Assembly: GCA_001701065.1 (NCBI GenBank)
Contig: DAAL01000095.1
Location: forward strand, 1-8,950
DNA from: Bacteroidales bacterium GP4
GTDB lineage: Bacteria; Bacteroidota; Bacteroidia; Bacteroidales; Muribaculaceae
DNA length: 8,950 bases
Reading direction: 5' to 3'
Positions within the stretch are counted from its first letter, which is position 1; each line of letters starts with the position of its first letter. Shown one piece after another: positions 5,677 through 8,950 of this stretch. The translations under genes and the position numbers were made by a program. Below the pieces are notes generated by a model. That model searched no databases and was not told where the DNA came from. It saw only the letters and a list, made by a program, of their open reading frames with translations.

Positions 5677-6720
5677 ATGATCAACCGTATTGTTTACGCC
5701 ATCGCAACAATCGCAACTTTATTTGCCTTAGAAGCATGTTCGTCGAAAAGCGAGACTAAATCCGAAGCCGAAGCAGCTGAGGAACTACCGAAAGTGGAAG
5801 TGAGAAAAGTAAATATCGAGGATGTCCCACAGATAGCGGAATATACTGCGACTGTGGAAGCTTTCAAAACCAACAACATCTCCTCGTCCACACCGAACCG
5901 TATAAAATCGATACTCGTGGATGTGGGTTCACACGTGAAAGCAGGACAAAGAGTGGTATTGCTCGATAATGTCAACATTGACCAACTCAAAGTGCGCCTC
6001 GAAAATGCACAACGTGAATATGATCGCGCGCTGAATCTTCTGAACATCGGAAGCGGAACACGCCAGCAGGTAGATCAACTTAAAACAGAACTGGACGCGC
6101 AGCAACGCCAGTACTCCAATATGGTAGAGAACACAATACTTGTGTCGCCCATCTCAGGTGTGGTAACCGAGCGCAACTACGATCCCGGCGACATGACCGG
6201 GACGCTCCCGATACTCACCATCGAGCAGGTTCAGCCGGTCAAAGTTATCGTAAACATCTCGGAAACCCATTTTACACAGATACATCAAGGGATGAAGGTG
6301 GAAGTGAAGACCGATGTTTACGGCGACGAGACATTCACCGGTAAAGTATATCTGATACATCCCAAAATCGACTCCGCCACACGTACATTTACAGTTGAAG
6401 TGACAATCGAAAACAAGGACGGCAAAATACATCCGGGAATGTTTGCCCGTGTATTCTTCGATTACGGCTCTCAGCCTCATGTAGTGGTACCTGACCGTGC
6501 CATCGTAAAGCAGACCGGGTCAAGCAACATGTACGTTTACGTCTACAATCCTTCCACCGGCACTGTCAGCTACAACCGTGTGGAACTCGGACGTAGACTC
6601 GACTCTTACTATGAAGTGCTGTCAGGAGTGGATGACGGAGCCGATGTGGTAATCACTGGTCAAACACGCCTTGCCGACGGAGTGAAAGTGGAATTAGTGA
6701 AACCAGCCGAAACAAAATAG
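5677..6720 (+). CDS. RND efflux periplasmic adaptor (membrane fusion protein), lipoprotein
   Basis: The 347-residue adaptor is expected to bridge the inner-membrane pump and the TolC-like duct. A type II signal peptide ends in LEAC, so Cys21 is probably lipidated and holds the protein in the inner membrane. Glu at the -2 position is atypical for a lipobox. A Ser/Lys/Glu-rich linker (22-38) follows. The two lipoyl half-motifs are at 81-98 (VDVGSHVKAGQRVVLLDN) and 156-175, and they flank an alpha-helical hairpin (about 102-150) that should contact the duct. A beta-barrel domain (about 185-262) includes VNISETHFTQIHQGMKV and the HPGMFARV segment (252-259). The membrane-proximal domain occupies 265-340. 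Length and domain order are normal for AcrA/MexA-type adaptors. The next gene starts 10 bp after the stop codon, which supports one mRNA. Confidence 0.94.
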   Translation: MINRIVYAIATIATLFALEACSSKSETKSEAEAAEELPKVEVRKVNIEDVPQIAEYTATVEAFKTNNISSSTPNRIKSILVDVGSHVKAGQRVVLLDNVNIDQLKVRLENAQREYDRALNLLNIGSGTRQQVDQLKTELDAQQRQYSNMVENTILVSPISGVVTERNYDPGDMTGTLPILTIEQVQPVKVIVNISETHFTQIHQGMKVEVKTDVYGDETFTGKVYLIHPKIDSATRTFTVEVTIENKDGKIHPGMFARVFFDYGSQPHVVVPDRAIVKQTGSSNMYVYVYNPSTGTVSYNRVELGRRLDSYYEVLSGVDDGADVVITGQTRLADGVKVELVKPAETK

Positions 6721-6730
6721 CCGATACACC

Positions 6731-8950
6731 ATGAGCATATATTCATCCGCAGTAAAGCGTCCTATCATGACCACGCTATGCTTCATAGCAGTGGCTATAT
6801 TGGGACTCTTCTCGCTATCCACCCTCCCTATTGACCTTTACCCTGACGTAGAGACCAACACCATCATGGTGATGACTACCTATCAGGGCGCAAGTGCACA
6901 GGACATAGAGCAGAATGTGACGCGTCCGCTTGAAAACGCGTTAAATGCTGTCAACGACTTGAAGCACATCACATCCAAGTCACGTGAAAACATCTCGGTA
7001 ATAACTCTTGAATTCGAGTACGGCGAGGATATCGACGTTTTGACCAACGATGTCCGAGACAAGCTCGACATGGTGAGCAGCGCGCTCCCTGACAACTCCG
7101 AGAATCCCGTGATTTTCAAGTTTAGCTCTGACATGATTCCGGTAGTGCTTCTTTCGGTTAATGCCGAAGAAAGTATGCCCGGTCTATACAAAATCCTTGA
7201 CGAGTCAGTAGCAAACCCATTGGCACGTATCTCTGGTGTTGGTTCTGTGTCTATCTCAGGTGCGCCGAAACGTGAGATTCACATTTATGCCGACCCTTCC
7301 CGTCTTGAAGCTTACGGACTTACCATTGAGACGATATCATCCATTATAGCCGCCGAGAACCGAAACATTCCGGGCGGTTCATTCGATATCGGCTCCGACA
7401 CCTATGCGCTCCGTGTGCAAGGTGAATTTTCATCCTCCGACCAGTTGAAAAATATTGTCGTAGCATCCAAGGACGGCAAGAATGTGTATCTACGGGATGT
7501 GGCGCGCATCGATGACTCACTTGAAGAACGTGCGCAGCAAACATTCAACGACGGAGAAAAAGGCGCGATGATTGTCATACAGAAGCAATCGGGAGCCAAC
7601 TCGGTGGAGATATCCAACAAGGTCTTGAAGATGCTTCCGTCGCTGCAAAAGCGACTCCCGTCCGATGTGAAACTTGATGTTATAGTGGATACCTCTGACA
7701 ACATCCGCAACACCATCGCGTCACTTGTCGAAACAGTGTGCTATGCGTTGCTGTTTGTGGTGATAGTTGTGTTCCTCTTCTTGGGTCGATGGAGAGCTAC
7801 GTTGATTATTGCCATCACCATCCCTATATCATTGATAGCATCGTTCATTTACCTTGCGGTCACAGGCAATTCGCTCAACATCGTGTCGCTTTCCGCGCTG
7901 TCCATCTCCATCGGTATGGTTGTGGATGATGCCATTGTGGTATTGGAGAACGTCACGACCCACATTGAACGAGGAAGCGCGCCCAAGCAGGCAGCCGTGC
8001 ATGGCACTAATGAAGTGTCAGTGTCAGTAATCGCATCCACTCTTACACTTATCGCGGTGTTCCTGCCGCTTACATTGGTGACAGGCATGACAGGCGTACT
8101 CTTCCGCCAGCTTGGATGGATGGTGACAATCATGATGATTATATCCACTGTGTGTGCGCTTTCACTCACACCGATGCTCTGCTCCCAGCTTCTTAGAAAG
8201 GACAACAAGCACGGCAAATTCTATCAGATATTCTTCTCCCCTATCAACAAAGGTCTTGACAGTTTCGACCGCGGCTACGGACATCTGCTGCACAAGGTAT
8301 TGTCGCATAAGACCGTGACTATTCTTATATGTCTTGGTATATTTATCGGTTCAATATTCTTGTTGAAAAAAGTGGGTACTGAATTCTTCCCGACCGCCGA
8401 TGACGGCAGACTTGGCGTGAAACTCGAAATGCCTATAGGCACACGTGTTGAAATCTCCCAGGAAGCCACCGCTCGACTGTCACAGCTGTGGAGCGAAAAA
8501 TATCCCGAAATAATTAAGATCAACTACACCACCGGACAAGCGTCAAGCGACAATATCTTCGGTTCGCTGTCCGACAACGGTTCGCACATCGTTTCGATGA
8601 ACATCCGTCTTTCCGACCCCGGTGAGCGTGAACGTGGAATAGCCGAAATAGCCGCCATGATGCGTGACGACATTAAGAACATGTTCCCGGAATTTAAGAA
8701 ATACCAGGTCAATGTGGGCGGTAGCCGAGGAGGAGCTATGGGAGGACAATCCACTATCGATTACGAAATCTATGGCTACAACTTTGAGGAAACTGACTCG
8801 GTGGCTCAACGTCTTTCCAAAATTCTACAAGGAATCAAAGGAACCGCCGACATTATGATATCCCGTTCCGATTACCAACCGGAATACCAGGTGGACTTCG
8901 ACCGAGAGAAGCTTGCCCTTTACGGCGACACAACAGTGGACACTGTGATT
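6731..8950 (+). CDS. RND efflux pump, inner-membrane permease (AcrB/HAE-1-like), 3'-truncated by window
   Basis: An uninterrupted frame runs from the ATG at 6731 to the window end, giving 740 codons with no stop; typical pumps have about 1,020-1,050. The protein is a proton-driven trimeric antiporter exporting drugs or other small molecules via the adaptor and duct encoded upstream. TM1 is at about 12-32 (after AVKRPIMTT) and is followed by the conserved LPIDLYPDVE (36-45). The first porter region follows, then TM2 (333-354), TM3 (357-381) and TM4 (388-408) containing the proton-relay pair Asp399/Asp400 in GMVVDDAIVVLEN (AcrB Asp407/408). TM5 and TM6 lie at about 430-485 and TM7 at about 528-546. 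A second periplasmic region starts after KKVGTEFFPTADDGR. The catalytic Lys and TM8-TM12 lie beyond the window. Sequence character favours HAE-1 (hydrophobe/drug) over heavy-metal CzcA types, but the substrate is unknown. Confidence 0.94.
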   Translation, partial: MSIYSSAVKRPIMTTLCFIAVAILGLFSLSTLPIDLYPDVETNTIMVMTTYQGASAQDIEQNVTRPLENALNAVNDLKHITSKSRENISVITLEFEYGEDIDVLTNDVRDKLDMVSSALPDNSENPVIFKFSSDMIPVVLLSVNAEESMPGLYKILDESVANPLARISGVGSVSISGAPKREIHIYADPSRLEAYGLTIETISSIIAAENRNIPGGSFDIGSDTYALRVQGEFSSSDQLKNIVVASKDGKNVYLRDVARIDDSLEERAQQTFNDGEKGAMIVIQKQSGANSVEISNKVLKMLPSLQKRLPSDVKLDVIVDTSDNIRNTIASLVETVCYALLFVVIVVFLFLGRWRATLIIAITIPISLIASFIYLAVTGNSLNIVSLSALSISIGMVVDDAIVVLENVTTHIERGSAPKQAAVHGTNEVSVSVIASTLTLIAVFLPLTLVTGMTGVLFRQLGWMVTIMMIISTVCALSLTPMLCSQLLRKDNKHGKFYQIFFSPINKGLDSFDRGYGHLLHKVLSHKTVTILICLGIFIGSIFLLKKVGTEFFPTADDGRLGVKLEMPIGTRVEISQEATARLSQLWSEKYPEIIKINYTTGQASSDNIFGSLSDNGSHIVSMNIRLSDPGERERGIAEIAAMMRDDIKNMFPEFKKYQVNVGGSRGGAMGGQSTIDYEIYGYNFEETDSVAQRLSKILQGIKGTADIMISRSDYQPEYQVDFDREKLALYGDTTVDTVI

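Noticed and set aside
6883..8858. Several open frames, mostly minus-strand, in the last 2 kb
   Set aside because: All are shadows of the RND pump, whose frame I translated without a stop from 6731 to 8950. They have no family features.
6731..8950. Possible frameshift or pseudogene, since the pump shows no stop codon
   Set aside because: The frame is intact and all expected N-terminal RND motifs are in order. The missing C-terminus is due to the window edge.

Overview
The window is an ordinary-looking chromosomal stretch from a Bacteroidota genome, most likely order Bacteroidales. The evidence is as follows. Several gene starts are preceded by a TAnnTTTG -7 box, in the best cases with a TTG/TTTG box 20 nt upstream, which is the known Bacteroidetes sigma-ABfr promoter. 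No start codon has a convincing Shine-Dalgarno sequence. The protein types and the TolC-adaptor-RND gene order also fit this phylum. A family-level guess (Muribaculaceae-like) would be inference only. I see no rRNA, tRNA, CRISPR array, insertion sequence or prophage gene.

Layout. At the left edge (1-176) a leftward gene begins: about 18 codons are visible, behind a near-perfect promoter (145-176) and a predicted 5'-end stem-loop (117-141). Positions 177-291 are non-coding and hold several inverted repeats, some of which probably end the galE transcript. Then, leftward, come galE (UDP-glucose 4-epimerase, 292-1329) and a 614-residue U32 family protein of the RlhA/YdcP type (GTG start, 1449-3293). 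A 50-bp divergent intergenic region separates the U32 gene from rightward recO (3344-4063), with a perfect -7 box facing each way; both transcripts are predicted to be leaderless or nearly so. A 167-bp gap with a clear promoter follows. The rightward operon then runs to the window edge: an outer-membrane TolC-family factor (4231-5661), a lipoprotein periplasmic adaptor (5677-6720) and an RND inner-membrane pump (6731 to beyond 8950), with gaps of only 15 and 10 bp.

How the genes work together. The three rightward genes encode a complete tripartite RND efflux system: proton-driven pump, adaptor and outer-membrane duct. The pump is cut by the window edge at codon 740 of an expected ~1,020-1,050. 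The other genes are housekeeping: sugar-nucleotide interconversion (galE), RNA hydroxylation or a related U32 function, and recombinational repair (recO). I found no strong sign of a previously undescribed system. The items most worth a second look are the divergent leaderless promoter pair, the 5'-terminal hairpin of the left gene, the substrate-gate residue of GalE, and the cysteine set at the C-terminus of the U32 protein.
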